The notes: generated by a model not told the origin, from the letters alone. Shown: positions 1-8,897, counted from the stretch's first letter. The stretch: 64,000 bases of DNA from Nocardioides albertanoniae (GCF_006716315.1 NZ_VFOV01000001.1:2682501-2746500), one strand, 5' to 3'. A program made the numbers and translations.

Positions 1-245
1 CTCGTGCTCGGCGAACAGGAAGATCGAGTCGGTGTGCGGGACGAACGAACGTCCGTCCTCGCTCATGCTGGTCACGAACGCACCACCGGGCCGCGGCTCG
101 AGGCGGTCCACGCGGGCGATGGTCGGCGCCGGCACCCACCACTTCTGCATCCGGGCCGGCTCCGTCCATGCGCGCCAGATCGCCGAGCGAGGAGCACGGA
201 TCACCCGCTCGATGGCGAGGTCGCGGGCGGGGTCGAACTCTGTCA
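1..245 (-). CDS. AHSA1/SRPBCC-domain protein, C-terminus cut by window edge
   Basis: The reverse strand reads from an ATG at 245 with a sequence typical of AHSA1-type SRPBCC proteins: an early IERVIRAPRSAIWRAWTEP segment, then KWWVPAP and PGGAF. These small START-like folds bind hydrophobic ligands; no specific function can be given. The start overlaps the stop of the upstream ArsR gene in an ATGA arrangement, so the two are probably co-translated. ArsR plus AHSA1 is a recurrent bacterial pair in which the regulator controls its partner. The reading frame stays open to position 1, so the C-terminal half is missing from view. Confidence 0.8.
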
Positions 246-581
246 TCGGTCCTCCTGGTGCTGCGGGTCGGTGACGAACCGTTCGAGGCGGTCGGTCCGC
301 TGCTCCCAGACCTCGCGCTGCTCGGCGAGCCAGTCGTCGACGAGCGAGAGCCGGTCGCGATCGAGCGTGCACGTGCGTACGCGGCCTGACTTGCGCGTGT
401 GGATCAGCCCGCTGGACTCGAGGACCCGCACGTGCTTCATGAACGACGGCAGCGTGATGGCGAACGGCTCGGCCAGGGACCCCACGCTCGCCGGCCCCGC
501 CCCGAGCTGCCTGATCACAGCACGTCTGGTCGGGTCCGCCAAGGCGGCGAACACATCCCCCACACTGCTTTGGTTAGCCAT
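243..581 (-). CDS. ArsR-family winged-helix transcriptional regulator
   Basis: A 112-residue protein of the size usual for ArsR/SmtB regulators. Its start (MANQSSVGDVFAALADPTRRAV) has the family hallmark LADPTRR, followed by a winged helix with LPSFMKHVRVLESSGLI as the recognition helix region (about residues 43-60) and a wing with TRKSGRVRTC. No cysteine metal-site motif of the ELCVCDL type is present, so it is more likely one of the non-metal ArsR proteins coupled to an SRPBCC partner. It overlaps the next gene by 4 bp (ATGA). It probably represses its own two-gene unit. Confidence 0.85.
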   Translation of the reverse strand: MANQSSVGDVFAALADPTRRAVIRQLGAGPASVGSLAEPFAITLPSFMKHVRVLESSGLIHTRKSGRVRTCTLDRDRLSLVDDWLAEQREVWEQRTDRLERFVTDPQHQEDR

Positions 582-609
582 GAGGGAAAGTATGCTCGCG
601 GGAATTTAC

Positions 610-1512
610 TTAGCGCAAGGGAAAAGTATTTTCCGCTCGCGCATCTCGCGCGTCAGGCGCCGAGGTGCTGGGCTGCGTGGCGTCGAGCACGACGTCTGGG
701 TGCGTCCACAGCAGCGCCCCGCCGGCGTCCGGGATCAGGGTCCGTCGCGCTCCCGGGATCCTCGAGGCGAGGGTCACGCCTTGATCCGGTGAATGGGTGC
801 CATCGAGCGCTCCGTAGAGCACGGTGACCGGACAGGAGATCCGGGACAGGTCGATCGGCCAGGCCGCCATGGCTGCCATGGTGTCCACGACATAGCCCGC
901 CCCCTCGTTCGCGAAGCCCTGCTCGAGGGCAGCGGTGAATCGGCGGGCGAAGTCCGGCTCGGAGTAGACCGCGCGGTCGCTGGGATCCGAGCCGTCCAGG
1001 ATCATCGCGCGCAGCGAGTCCGCAGTGAAGGAACCCAGCAGCTCGCGCGCCCGCATCGGATGCTGCGCGACGAGATCGGGCAGCATCCGCGCACTCGCGG
1101 GCAGCAGCGCGCGCACAGCGGGATGGGCGACCTCGTCGGCCGCGGAGACCAGCACGAGCACACTCGCCCACCCCCGCTCGGCGGCCGCCAGACCGAAGAG
1201 GCCACCTTGAGAGTTCGCGACAACTGGCACCGGGAGACTCTCCTCACCGAGCACGCCGGCGAGGAAGGTGCGGTAGTCGTCGGCTGTGGACGCCACGGTG
1301 CGATCGGGGTCGGGCGTGGATCCGCCCATGCCCGGACGATCCATCGTGATCAGGCGTACGCCGCGGGCGTCGAGCAGATCTTCGCCAAAGCTCATCTCCC
1401 GACCGGTCGCAGCTCCGGCGAGATACAGAACCGGGCGCCCGTCAACAGGGCCGTAGCTCGTCCCCGTGAGCGTGCACCCATTCGCTGCAACAGCAAGCGA
1501 AGCAGAAGTCAT
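610..1512 (-). CDS. alpha/beta hydrolase
   Basis: A 300-residue alpha/beta hydrolase-fold protein starting at the ATG at 1512 (MTSASLAVAANGCTL); the open frame extends further upstream, but that part runs into a hairpin and the tRNA remnant and is not protein-like. The nucleophile elbow is VVANSQGGLFG, a variant of GxSxG with Asn before Ser. A probable acid is the Asp in YGALDGTHSP and a probable base is the His in LLWTHPD near the C-terminus. The oxyanion-side segment is DRPGMGGSTPDP. The substrate is unknown. The gene lies just outside the left att-like repeat of the tRNA-Pro island and so is probably ancestral chromosome. Confidence 0.8.
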   Translation of the reverse strand: MTSASLAVAANGCTLTGTSYGPVDGRPVLYLAGAATGREMSFGEDLLDARGVRLITMDRPGMGGSTPDPDRTVASTADDYRTFLAGVLGEESLPVPVVANSQGGLFGLAAAERGWASVLVLVSAADEVAHPAVRALLPASARMLPDLVAQHPMRARELLGSFTADSLRAMILDGSDPSDRAVYSEPDFARRFTAALEQGFANEGAGYVVDTMAAMAAWPIDLSRISCPVTVLYGALDGTHSPDQGVTLASRIPGARRTLIPDAGGALLWTHPDVVLDATQPSTSAPDARDARAENTFPLR

Positions 1513-1575
1513 AGCCTCAGCATAGGTAAAGGAATCGAGCCGACGGATCGCGTCACGCGGGCCCGAAACGACGAA

Positions 1576-1606
1576 GTCCAGGTGAGAAACGGTTCTCCAC
1601 CTGGAC
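1576..1606 (-). terminator. terminator-like hairpin behind the displaced tRNA-Pro 3' end
   Basis: GTCCAGGTGAGAA (1576-1588) pairs with TTCTCCACCTGGAC (593-606 of the same kilobase) around a 4-nt loop, with one bulged base. It lies 7 nt beyond the displaced tRNA-Pro 3' end at 1613-1647, where the original terminator of the tRNA would be expected before an element inserted. Confidence 0.6.
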
Positions 1607-1612
1607 TTATAC

Positions 1613-1647
1613 GTCGGGCTGACAGGATCTGAACCTGCGGCCCCTTG
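1613..1647 (-). repeat. att-like direct repeat: displaced 3' end of tRNA-Pro(GGG)
   Basis: These 35 bp match 18700-18734 with one mismatch (C at 1629 versus T at 18716). In the right copy they are the T arm, acceptor 3' strand and variable region of the intact tRNA-Pro gene. In the left copy the match stops inside the variable/anticodon-stem border and no anticodon or D arm follows, so this is only a tRNA 3' fragment. Its orientation equals that of the right copy, as expected for attachment-site repeats bracketing an element that entered a tRNA 3' end. Confidence 0.75.
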
Positions 1648-1907
1648 GCGCATTCGGGATCCTGCCGAGTGGTGCTCGGTAGGCCGGGTCCAACAGTGTT
1701 CGTGCTGGTCAGCGCGCACTCGGCGCGCCCTGTCCTCACCGATCGTAGCCCACTGGTACTGACGGGTGCAGCCTCAATCTGGTGGGCTCGTGGTGCCCGA
1801 TTCGAACCAGGCGTCGCGCAAGCAGCGAAGGCGGGTCTGCCTTGGAGAACTCAGGCGGCGCCACTCATTAGTCCAACGGACAAGATTGCGGCTCGATACC
1901 GAGCCTC
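1648..1907. other. island left margin, no gene recognised
   Basis: About 260 bp between the left att-like repeat and the stop codon of the last catabolic gene. A T-loop-like GATTCGAACC (about 1799-1808) and a D-arm-like stretch near 1870-1890 can be seen, but they do not combine into a cloverleaf. I see no convincing ORF or terminator. Confidence 0.5.
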
Positions 1908-2750
1908 TCACCAGACGTAGAAACCTTTCCCGCCCTTCCGCCCCAGCTCTCCGGCAGCGACCTTGTCGCGCAGGATTGCTGGCGGGTCGAACCTCGGCCC
2001 GACCTCCTTGGCGAGGTGCTCGGCGATCGAGAGACGCACGTCGAGACCGACGACGTCGGTTGTACGCAACGGCCCCATCGGATGCTTGTAACCCAACGTC
2101 ATCGCCGCATCGATGTCCTCCGCACTCGCCACACCCTCCTCGAGCATCCTCATCGCCTCGAGGGCGAGCGCAACGCCGAGGCGCGAGGAAGCGAACCCTG
2201 GCGAATCAGCCACCGTAATAGCGGTCTTCCCGAGCGCCTCAACCCACGCGGTGGCATCCTCCACCACCGGCGAGGCGGTCTGATCGCCCACGACGATCTC
2301 GACCAGAGCACTCGCCGGCACAGGGTTGAAGAAATGCAGGCCAAGAAAGCGTTGCGGGTTCGCGAGCGCGGCGGCGAGGCCATCAACCGACAACGAGCTG
2401 GTGTTGGTGGCCAGCACCGCGTCGGGAACGACCTTCTCGACGGCAGCGAGCACCTCCGTCTTGAGGTCCACCGCCTCCGGGACCGCCTCGACGACAAGAC
2501 CACACCCGTCGAGTGCCTCGGCTGTCGTGGCGAGCCGAAGCCTGGCCCGGACCTCGTCGACCGTTCCAGTCAGTGCACCTCTCTCCGCTGCTTTGGCCAA
2601 CGTGCGATCGACCCGCTCGCCCGCTGCCGCGGCTGTGTCGTCCGCTGACTCGATGACGACCACCGATGCGCCAGCAGCGAGGAAGGCATGGGCGATGCCG
2701 GCCCCCATGCGACCGCCTCCGTAGACCCCGATTCGTGCGGGAAGACTCAT
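1908..2750 (-). CDS. 3-hydroxyacyl-CoA dehydrogenase (paralogue 3)
   Basis: A 280-residue single-module 3-hydroxyacyl-CoA dehydrogenase, starting at the ATG at 2750 that overlaps the MaoC stop (ATGA); the longer open frame beyond is the MaoC region out of frame. The N-terminal Rossmann motif is VYGGGRMGAG (about residues 8-17), the catalytic-loop motif is LHFFNPVP, followed by DSPGF, and the C-terminal domain has MGPLRTTDVVGLD. It would oxidise a 3-hydroxyacyl-CoA with NAD. It is the last gene of the leftward catabolic block and one of three such paralogues in it, which suggests either several hydroxyacyl intermediates or different stereochemistry. Confidence 0.88.
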   Translation of the reverse strand: MSLPARIGVYGGGRMGAGIAHAFLAAGASVVVIESADDTAAAAGERVDRTLAKAAERGALTGTVDEVRARLRLATTAEALDGCGLVVEAVPEAVDLKTEVLAAVEKVVPDAVLATNTSSLSVDGLAAALANPQRFLGLHFFNPVPASALVEIVVGDQTASPVVEDATAWVEALGKTAITVADSPGFASSRLGVALALEAMRMLEEGVASAEDIDAAMTLGYKHPMGPLRTTDVVGLDVRLSIAEHLAKEVGPRFDPPAILRDKVAAGELGRKGGKGFYVW

Positions 2751-3247
2751 GGACGTTTCTCCGATCTCGTTGGTGGGGCGAACTCGACGGGACGGGCGGC
2801 GACCATCAAGGTCTTGATCCCGCCCTGCACGATCTCGTCGCGTTGGTTGAGCACGGCGACGTCGAAGTCGACGACGCCTCGGTCCGGTTGCGAGGTGCTG
2901 CGGCGGTTGGAGGCGACCTGGTAGTCGACGTGGATGGTGTCGCCGAAGTGGATGGGCGCGGTGAAGGACCACTCCTTGATGCCCAGGAAGGCGATGACCG
3001 AGTGGTCCATCTCGCCGGTGCGCGCCCACATCAGGCCGTGGGCGTACGCGAGGCCGAGCAGCCCGTGGGCGATGCGCGTGCCGTACGGGGTGCCGCGGGC
3101 GTACTCCTCGCTCGTGTGCAGCGGGAACTGGTCGCCGGTGAGTCCCGCGAAGGCGACCACGTCGGCCTCGGTCACGGTGCGCGACGGGCCACGCCAATTG
3201 CGTCCCGGCTCGAGGTCCTCGAGCCAGAGGGTCTCGGTGGCGCCCAT
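2747..3247 (-). CDS. MaoC-like hydratase (R-specific enoyl-CoA hydratase family)
   Basis: A 166-residue hot-dog-fold protein. The MaoC/(R)-hydratase signature is visible as FAGLTGDQFPLHTSEEYA (about residues 33-50), in which the Asp and His are the usual catalytic pair, followed by RIAHGLLGLAYAHGL. It should add water to an enoyl-CoA. The block also has a crotonase-fold hydratase, so two hydration activities, possibly of opposite stereochemistry, are available. It overlaps both neighbours by 4 bp (ATGA at both ends), which indicates translational coupling. Confidence 0.85.
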   Translation of the reverse strand: MGATETLWLEDLEPGRNWRGPSRTVTEADVVAFAGLTGDQFPLHTSEEYARGTPYGTRIAHGLLGLAYAHGLMWARTGEMDHSVIAFLGIKEWSFTAPIHFGDTIHVDYQVASNRRSTSQPDRGVVDFDVAVLNQRDEIVQGGIKTLMVAARPVEFAPPTRSEKRP

Positions 3248-4230
3248 CAGGTGATTCCTGTGGTGAGTACGACCTTGCCGCGGACCCGTCCGTCCTTGAC
3301 GTACTGCAGCGCGTCCCCGGCCTTCTCGAGGGGAAAGGTGAGGTCGATCGCGGGGTCGATCTTGCCGGCGTCCACCAGCTCGAGGACCTCGGCCATGGTC
3401 GTACGCATCTCCTCGGGTTCCCGGTCGCGATAGTCGCTGCTCTGAAGCCCGACGAGACTGATGTTCTTGACCAGGAGGTGGCCGGGCTTGACCGGGTTCT
3501 GACCACCGGCAGCGAACCCGACGATCACGACCCGTCCTTCCCAGGCAGTGGCGCGGATGATCTGGGTGAGGTAGTCGCCGCCCAGCATCTCCAGCGTCAG
3601 ATCCACGCCGTGCCCGTCGGTGGTGTCGAGAAGATCATCGCGGAGTGTCTCCGGAGCAGAGGTCAGTACGACGTCAGCGCCCTGATCACGAGCGACCGTG
3701 GCCTTCTCGGGGCGATGAGCGAGAGCGATGACGCGCGCTCCCCAGGCCTTGGCGAGCTGGATGCCGGCCGAGCCCATCCCGCCCCCGGCACCGGTGACGA
3801 GCACGGTCTCCCCCGGCTGGAGCCGGCCCCGGCGGCGCAGACCGAAGTGCGCTGTCGAGTAGACGAGTCCGAGTGCTGCGGCCGCTTCGAAGCTGATGCC
3901 GTCAGGGAGCTCGATGACCAGGTCCTCGGGGACGACGAGCCGTTCGGCGTACGCGCCGTGCTCGACCAGCGTCATCACTCGCTGTCCGACGCTGATCCGC
4001 TCGACACCGTGGCCGACGGCGACGACCCGTCCGGCTGCTTCCTTCCCAGGGGTGAACGGTCGGGCCGGCAGGTTCTGGTAGCTACCGTCGACGACCAGGA
4101 GGTCGGGAAAGTTGACGCTCGCTGCGCCGACCGCGATGACGACCTCTCCAGGCCCCGGCTCCGGATCGGGGACCTCGTCGACAGAAAGCACCGACGGCTG
4201 ACCGAACTCCTTGACCAGAGCTGCTCGCAT
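3247..4230 (-). CDS. zinc-free quinone oxidoreductase / enoyl reductase-like MDR protein
   Basis: A 327-residue medium-chain dehydrogenase/reductase. The start is taken at the ATG at 4230, which overlaps the stop of the CoA-transferase (ATGA), rather than the ATG 21 nt upstream. It begins MRAALVKEFGQPSVL, has the GroES-like segment GEVVIAVGAASVNFPDLLV and a Rossmann motif VTGAGGGMGSAGIQLAKA (about residues 143-160). The structural and catalytic zinc cysteines are absent, as in quinone oxidoreductases. In this context it could reduce an enoyl-CoA or quinone-like intermediate with NADPH; the substrate cannot be read from the sequence. Confidence 0.8.
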   Translation of the reverse strand: MRAALVKEFGQPSVLSVDEVPDPEPGPGEVVIAVGAASVNFPDLLVVDGSYQNLPARPFTPGKEAAGRVVAVGHGVERISVGQRVMTLVEHGAYAERLVVPEDLVIELPDGISFEAAAALGLVYSTAHFGLRRRGRLQPGETVLVTGAGGGMGSAGIQLAKAWGARVIALAHRPEKATVARDQGADVVLTSAPETLRDDLLDTTDGHGVDLTLEMLGGDYLTQIIRATAWEGRVVIVGFAAGGQNPVKPGHLLVKNISLVGLQSSDYRDREPEEMRTTMAEVLELVDAGKIDPAIDLTFPLEKAGDALQYVKDGRVRGKVVLTTGIT

Positions 4231-5372
4231 CAGTGTTTTCCTTCCCGCCAAACGGTGGCTTCGGTCATCGGCTGCAGGTCGGGATAGACCGCTGTGCCTG
4301 GGTCACGTCTGAGGTGCGGGTTCACCGGGCTGCGGAGGGTCGGCGCACCGGCATCCGGCGACTCGGGAGGAGCGACGAGATCGCTGTCGCTGGTCTCCAC
4401 CAGCCCGGACGCCATGGCTTCCTCCCAGGTGGCGACGACGACCGTGCAGACGTCCTCGCCTTCGAGCAGGCGCTGCCAGTGCTCCGCAGGACGGGCAGCG
4501 AACGTCTCCTCGAGAGCAGCGATCACCGCGTCCTCCTGACCGGTGTCGTCATGGAACTTCTCGTCCAATCCGATCAGCTCGACCAGGCGCGTCCAGAACT
4601 TCTCCTCGAGCGCAGCGCAGGCGATGTGGCGACCGTCGGATGTCGGGTAGACGTGGTAGCGCGGACTGCCACCGGTCAGCAGTTCGCGCCCGGGTCGCGG
4701 CCATCCGCCGCCGGCTTGGTGGGTCGCGACGTAGCCGTACGCCATGGTCTGCAGATTCTGTGCCATCGACACCTCGACGTGGCAGCCGCGGCCGGTCGCC
4801 TCCGCCTGCCGCAGCGCCAACAGGATATTGACCAGCGCCGGGTAGGTGCCGCCGGCGATGTCGGCGATGGTGGTCACGGGCAGAGCCGGAGTGCCGGTGC
4901 GGTCCAGGACGGTGCCCAGGAGGCCGGACTCGGCGAGGTAGTTGAGGTCGTGACCGGCCTTGGAGACGGCTGGCCCCGATGAGCCGTAGCCGTTGATCGA
5001 GCAGTACACCACGCGGGGATTACGCTCGCTCATCGCGGCGTACCCCAGCCCGAGACGGTCGGCGACGCCAGGTCGGAACTGCTCGACGACGACATCGGCC
5101 TCGGCCGCGATGTCGAGCACCCGGTCACGCTCGACAGGGTCCTTGAAGTCGACGGCGTAAGCTCGCTTGCCGCGGTTGAGGATCGCGTAGTTGGCGCTCG
5201 CCTTCCCGAGGCGAGGCTCGTACGAGCGCATCTCGTCGCCTCGCCCCGGGCGCTCCAGCTTCACCACATCAGCTCCGGCCTCCGCCAGCATCAGTGTCGC
5301 CAGCGGCCCGGGCAGGAGCGTGGAGAGATCGAGCACGTTGACCCCGGACAGCGGCAGGTTCGCCGGGCTCAT
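4230..5372 (-). CDS. CaiB/BaiF (class III) CoA-transferase, copy 2
   Basis: A 380-residue class III CoA-transferase. It opens with LSGVNVLDLSTLLPGPLATL, followed by AGADVVKLERPGRGDEMR, the CoA-binding start of the family; GHDLNYLAESGLLG (about residues 139-152) contains the Asp that forms the acyl-aspartyl anhydride in the formyl-CoA transferase family. Such enzymes move CoA between carboxylic acids, so this one could activate the growth substrate or a ring-opened diacid. It overlaps the ligase upstream and the oxidoreductase downstream by 4 bp each. A second family member lies at 13498-14715. Confidence 0.88.
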   Translation of the reverse strand: MSPANLPLSGVNVLDLSTLLPGPLATLMLAEAGADVVKLERPGRGDEMRSYEPRLGKASANYAILNRGKRAYAVDFKDPVERDRVLDIAAEADVVVEQFRPGVADRLGLGYAAMSERNPRVVYCSINGYGSSGPAVSKAGHDLNYLAESGLLGTVLDRTGTPALPVTTIADIAGGTYPALVNILLALRQAEATGRGCHVEVSMAQNLQTMAYGYVATHQAGGGWPRPGRELLTGGSPRYHVYPTSDGRHIACAALEEKFWTRLVELIGLDEKFHDDTGQEDAVIAALEETFAARPAEHWQRLLEGEDVCTVVVATWEEAMASGLVETSDSDLVAPPESPDAGAPTLRSPVNPHLRRDPGTAVYPDLQPMTEATVWREGKH

Positions 5373-7048
5373 CGGACCATCTCCCTCAACTTGAACTTCT
5401 GGATCTTGCCGCTGGGTGTCATCGGCAGCTCGGGCAGGCAGATGACTCGCTCCGGCAGGTAGTGCTTCGATAGGCCGTGGGAGACGAGATAGTCGGCAAG
5501 CGAGGCCACGCTCATCTCCGGGCGTCCGTCCCTGACCGCGATCACTGCGCAGATCCGCTCGCCGAGGCGCTCGTCCGGGATACCGACCACCGCCACGTTG
5601 AGGACGTCGGGATGATCGAAGATCGCCGACTCGACATCGGTGACGGGGATGTTCTCCCCGCCGCGGATGATGATGTCCTTGCTTCGCCCGGCAAGGGACA
5701 CCCAGCCGTTCGCGTCAACGCTCGCACGGTCACCGGTGCGGAACCAGAGACCGGGCCCGAAGGCCTGCTCGGTGGCGTCTGGACGGTCGAAGTATCCGTA
5801 GCAGAGGGCTGGGCCTCGGATGAGGAGCTCCCCGACCTCGCCGGGCGCGACCTCTGCGCCGGTGTCGCCGACCACCTTCACCTCTGATCCGGCGAACACT
5901 GATCCGTCGGTCTGCTGGATGGCGGAGGGTTCCTCGGGCGTGCAGCTGAGGATGATGCTGCACTCGGTCATCCCCCACGCCGGCGCTACGTATGCCCCGA
6001 GAGCTTCGCCAGCTTTGGACGGCAGGTTCCGCGGGACCGGGGCGCCGGCGATGATCAGGCACGCCAGCGGGCCCTCGGGGTCGCCGGCCAGGTCCGTACG
6101 CATCATGTCCTGAAGGAAGGTCGGGGCACCGAAGAACGTAGTGACACCCTCCTCCCGGATGACGTCGACGCCCCACGCCGGATCCCATCGGTCGACGTGG
6201 ACGCCGGTGCCCCCGAAGACCACTGTGAAGACGATCCCCCAGATGAACCCGGTGTGGTGGCCGGCAGGAGACGCGACCAGCTGCACCAGCGGATCGCCGT
6301 AGACCTTCGGCCCGACGTGGCGTGCCTGCATCCGGGCTGCATAGAGGAGCGAGTTGTGGCTGTGCATCGCCCCCTTGGGCTCGCCGGTCGTGCCGGAGGT
6401 GAACCCGAGGTAACAGACCCGGTTGGGGTCAGGGTCGGGGAACGTACGCTCCGACGCATCGGCATGCTGCCGCCACAGGGTCTCGCCTTCCTGGAGGCCG
6501 GTGTCGTCATCGTCGAGGACGACGACGTGCTCGAGCGCAGGTAGCTCGGCTCGTAGACGTCTCGACATCTCTAGGTGCTGGTTGCTGCGCCAGCCTCGCG
6601 GGATGACAAGGACCTTCGCCTTGCTCCGGCGCAGCACGGCTGCTGCTTGGCGTTCGCCGTAGGCGACGGGGATGCCGGCGTAGATGCCGCCGACCTCGTT
6701 GATCGCGAAGACCAGCTCGGCGTACTCGAGCCAGTTGGGCAGCATCAGCACGACGGCGTCGCCCTGGCCGACGCCGAGGTCGGCGAGGATCTCGGCAGCT
6801 CGGTGCGCGTTGCGGTCGAACTCGGCATAGGTACGGGTCGTCCGGCCGCCGTCCGAGCGGCGCCCGACCAGAGCCGTACGGTCGGGGTGCTGCCGTGCTG
6901 CGTCGGTGAGGACGGACCGGATCGAGCGGTCCTCCCACCAGCCCTCAGCCCGCCAGCGGGCTGCGGTCACGTCGTCCAAGGGGGTGAGCTGGCCGTCCAA
7001 CGCATCGGCGAGCGTCCGGTCGACCGGTCTTGCTGATCTCGTGGTCAT
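5369..7048 (-). CDS. acyl-CoA ligase, AliA-like (candidate cyclohexanecarboxylate-CoA ligase)
   Basis: A 559-residue ANL-superfamily synthetase. The AMP-binding motif TSGTTGEPKG is at about 217-226, the WGMTEC motif near 355, FRTGD near 440 and the catalytic C-terminal lysine in MTPSGKIQKFKLRE near the end. The N-terminus (RWRAEGWWEDRSI) recalls cyclohexanecarboxylate-CoA ligases of the AliA type, judged by memory of the family and not by alignment. It would activate the free acid with ATP and CoA and so start the pathway. It is translationally coupled on both sides (ATGA overlaps). Confidence 0.82.
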   Translation of the reverse strand: MTTRSARPVDRTLADALDGQLTPLDDVTAARWRAEGWWEDRSIRSVLTDAARQHPDRTALVGRRSDGGRTTRTYAEFDRNAHRAAEILADLGVGQGDAVVLMLPNWLEYAELVFAINEVGGIYAGIPVAYGERQAAAVLRRSKAKVLVIPRGWRSNQHLEMSRRLRAELPALEHVVVLDDDDTGLQEGETLWRQHADASERTFPDPDPNRVCYLGFTSGTTGEPKGAMHSHNSLLYAARMQARHVGPKVYGDPLVQLVASPAGHHTGFIWGIVFTVVFGGTGVHVDRWDPAWGVDVIREEGVTTFFGAPTFLQDMMRTDLAGDPEGPLACLIIAGAPVPRNLPSKAGEALGAYVAPAWGMTECSIILSCTPEEPSAIQQTDGSVFAGSEVKVVGDTGAEVAPGEVGELLIRGPALCYGYFDRPDATEQAFGPGLWFRTGDRASVDANGWVSLAGRSKDIIIRGGENIPVTDVESAIFDHPDVLNVAVVGIPDERLGERICAVIAVRDGRPEMSVASLADYLVSHGLSKHYLPERVICLPELPMTPSGKIQKFKLREMVR

Positions 7049-8109
7049 GACGCCTCCTTCACGAGGGTGGGGTTGCTGGGGCGTCCGACGAGCACGCCGG
7101 CTGCTCGGGTTGCAGCGCCGTCGACGTTGGTGGCAGCGCGCAAGGAGATGGCGTCGCGGAGGTGGTGCTCGACGGGGTACTCGGTGAGGTAGCCGTAGCC
7201 GCCGTGCGACTGCAGCGCGGCCGTGGCGACCTCGATCGCCTGCGCGCAGGCGTGGCGGGCAGCACCGGTCGCGGTGACGACGTCGTCGGTCGCTGCGACG
7301 GCGAGCGTGTCGAGGACGCTCGCGCCTGCTGCCTGATCGAAGAGGGATCCACGGACTGTCGGGATGGCAGTCAGCGGTCCCCCGAACTGGACGCGGGTGC
7401 CCGCATAGTCAGCTGCGTCGTCGGTCGCCCTCCCTGCGATGCCGGCCGCGACCGCGGCTGCCCCGTGCATGAGTCGGCAGCGAGCCGAGGCCACCGGTGC
7501 AGCATCGATCTGGAGCACGTCGTCGATCGCGACGTCGACGATGACGGTCCGGGTCTGTGCGCCGGCGAGCCCGGTGCGGCGTATGGCGGTGGTGGTCGTC
7601 CCCGAGACGGGGATGAGCAGCGCCCTGTCAGAGCCGTCGAGGACGAGCAGCGCAGGGTCTGCAGCGGTGGTGTCGACCCTGTCGACGGTGCCGATGAGCC
7701 GGCGGTCACGCTGCTCGAGATCGACGTGGGCAGCCGCAGCGTCGACGACGGCGATCGTGGCCGTGCCCGCGTGCAGGCCCGCGCACAGCTCGACGCCCTC
7801 AGCGTCTTCCTCACCACCGATCAGGTCGAGCGCGGCATGTGCCTGCGCGCTGGCCCAACCGAGCGACGGCCAGTGCCGTCCGAGGCGTTCCCACGCGACA
7901 CCGAGAGTGGCGACGTCCGCTCCGCCACCGCCGTGCTCCTCGCGAACACCCATCGTCCACACACCGAGCTCGGCGAGCTGTTGCCTCAGCCGGGCCACCT
8001 CAGCCGGGTCGTCGTCGGAGATCTCCGACTCCCGGTCTGCGGCCAGGGTGTCGAGCATGGCTCGGAGATCGTCCTGTTCCTCCCCGAGGCGTGCCGCCCG
8101 CCAGGTCAC
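7045..8109 (-). CDS. divergent acyl-CoA dehydrogenase
   Basis: A 354-residue acyl-CoA dehydrogenase-like protein, shorter than the usual 380-410. The C-terminal FAD-site motif ALQSHGGYGYLTEYPVEHHL is clear at about 299-316, and the preceding helix has VQFGGPLTAIPTVRGSLFD. The central beta domain is poorly conserved: no TEPxAGSD motif is visible. The C-terminal segment that carries the catalytic Glu in many members (YEGT) is here SLRAATNVDG, without a Glu. It could act on an unusual acyl-CoA, use a base elsewhere, or form a heteromer with another dehydrogenase subunit. Both ends overlap neighbours by 4 bp. Confidence 0.75.
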   Translation of the reverse strand: MTWRAARLGEEQDDLRAMLDTLAADRESEISDDDPAEVARLRQQLAELGVWTMGVREEHGGGGADVATLGVAWERLGRHWPSLGWASAQAHAALDLIGGEEDAEGVELCAGLHAGTATIAVVDAAAAHVDLEQRDRRLIGTVDRVDTTAADPALLVLDGSDRALLIPVSGTTTTAIRRTGLAGAQTRTVIVDVAIDDVLQIDAAPVASARCRLMHGAAAVAAGIAGRATDDAADYAGTRVQFGGPLTAIPTVRGSLFDQAAGASVLDTLAVAATDDVVTATGAARHACAQAIEVATAALQSHGGYGYLTEYPVEHHLRDAISLRAATNVDGAATRAAGVLVGRPSNPTLVKEAS

Positions 8110-8885
8110 GACCAGAACCTCTCGGTCTTGGGCGCCCGGCGTTCGCCGAAGGCCTCGCTCATCTCGTGGGCCTCCTCACTCTGGAGGTAGAGCGAGAGCT
8201 GCTGGTCGTGCGCCATGCGCGCCTGGCCGGAGACGCCGTTGTGGCGGGCGGAGAAGGCGCCCTTCATCGCGCCGATGGCGAGCGGGCTCCGGGTCGAGAT
8301 CTCGCGGGCGACCTCGGTGACACGTTCCTGGAGCTGTTCGAGCGGTACGACCTCGTTGACGAGGCCCATCTCGAGGGCCTGGGCTGCGGCGTACTTCTTG
8401 TTGAGGTACCACATCTCCTTGGCACGCTTCCTGCCGATGGTGTCCTCTAGGTACCAGGATCCGTAGCCGGCGTCGAAGCTGCCGACCATCGGACCGACCT
8501 GGCGGAAGACGGCGTTCTCGGCTGCAATGGTGAGGTCGCAGACGGTGTGGAGGACGTTGCCGCCGCCGACGGCGAACCCATTGACCGCGGCGACGACAGG
8601 CTTCGGGATGGTGTCGATGGCCTGGTAGACATCGATGATCGGCAAGACCTGGGACTGGTCGAGCGAGGTCACGGGTTCGTGCTCGCCGCCGATGCAGAAG
8701 AACTTCTCCCCGGCTCCGGTAAGCACTGCAGCCCGCAGCTCGGGGTCGAGCCGGAATCGTTGCAGAGCGTCGAAGAGCTCCAGGCAGGTCTGGCGACGGA
8801 ACTTGTTGCCGGCGTCGGGGCGATTGAGCATGATGGTGAGGACCGGGCCGTCGGTGGTCGTGATGATGTCGTCGTAGGTCGTCAT
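8106..8885 (-). CDS. MenB/BadI-subfamily crotonase; candidate 2-ketocyclohexanecarboxyl-CoA hydrolase
   Basis: A 259-residue crotonase-fold protein that belongs to the DHNA-CoA synthase (MenB) / BadI branch rather than to ordinary enoyl-CoA hydratases. Diagnostic stretches are FAVGGGNVLHTVCDLTIAAE (about 104-123), RQVGPMVGSFDAGYGS (128-143) and RKRAKEMWYLNKKY (152-165). MenB makes a menaquinone precursor; BadI hydrolytically opens the ring of 2-ketocyclohexanecarboxyl-CoA to pimeloyl-CoA. No menaquinone gene is nearby, while an acyl-CoA ligase, dehydrogenases and hydratases are, so a BadI-like ring-opening role is favoured. The subfamily is firm; the exact substrate is inferred from context. 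Confidence 0.75.
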   Translation of the reverse strand: MTTYDDIITTTDGPVLTIMLNRPDAGNKFRRQTCLELFDALQRFRLDPELRAAVLTGAGEKFFCIGGEHEPVTSLDQSQVLPIIDVYQAIDTIPKPVVAAVNGFAVGGGNVLHTVCDLTIAAENAVFRQVGPMVGSFDAGYGSWYLEDTIGRKRAKEMWYLNKKYAAAQALEMGLVNEVVPLEQLQERVTEVAREISTRSPLAIGAMKGAFSARHNGVSGQARMAHDQQLSLYLQSEEAHEMSEAFGERRAPKTERFWS

Positions 8886-8897
8886 GGTGGGTGCCTC

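Noticed and set aside
1613..1647. A second tRNA-Pro gene
   Set aside because: Only the 3' part is present; there is no anticodon loop, D arm or 5' acceptor strand, so it is a displaced tRNA end.
1780..1910. tRNA-like fragments (GATTCGAACC and a D-arm-like stretch) at the left end of the island
   Set aside because: The stems do not pair into a cloverleaf on either strand and no anticodon arm can be placed.
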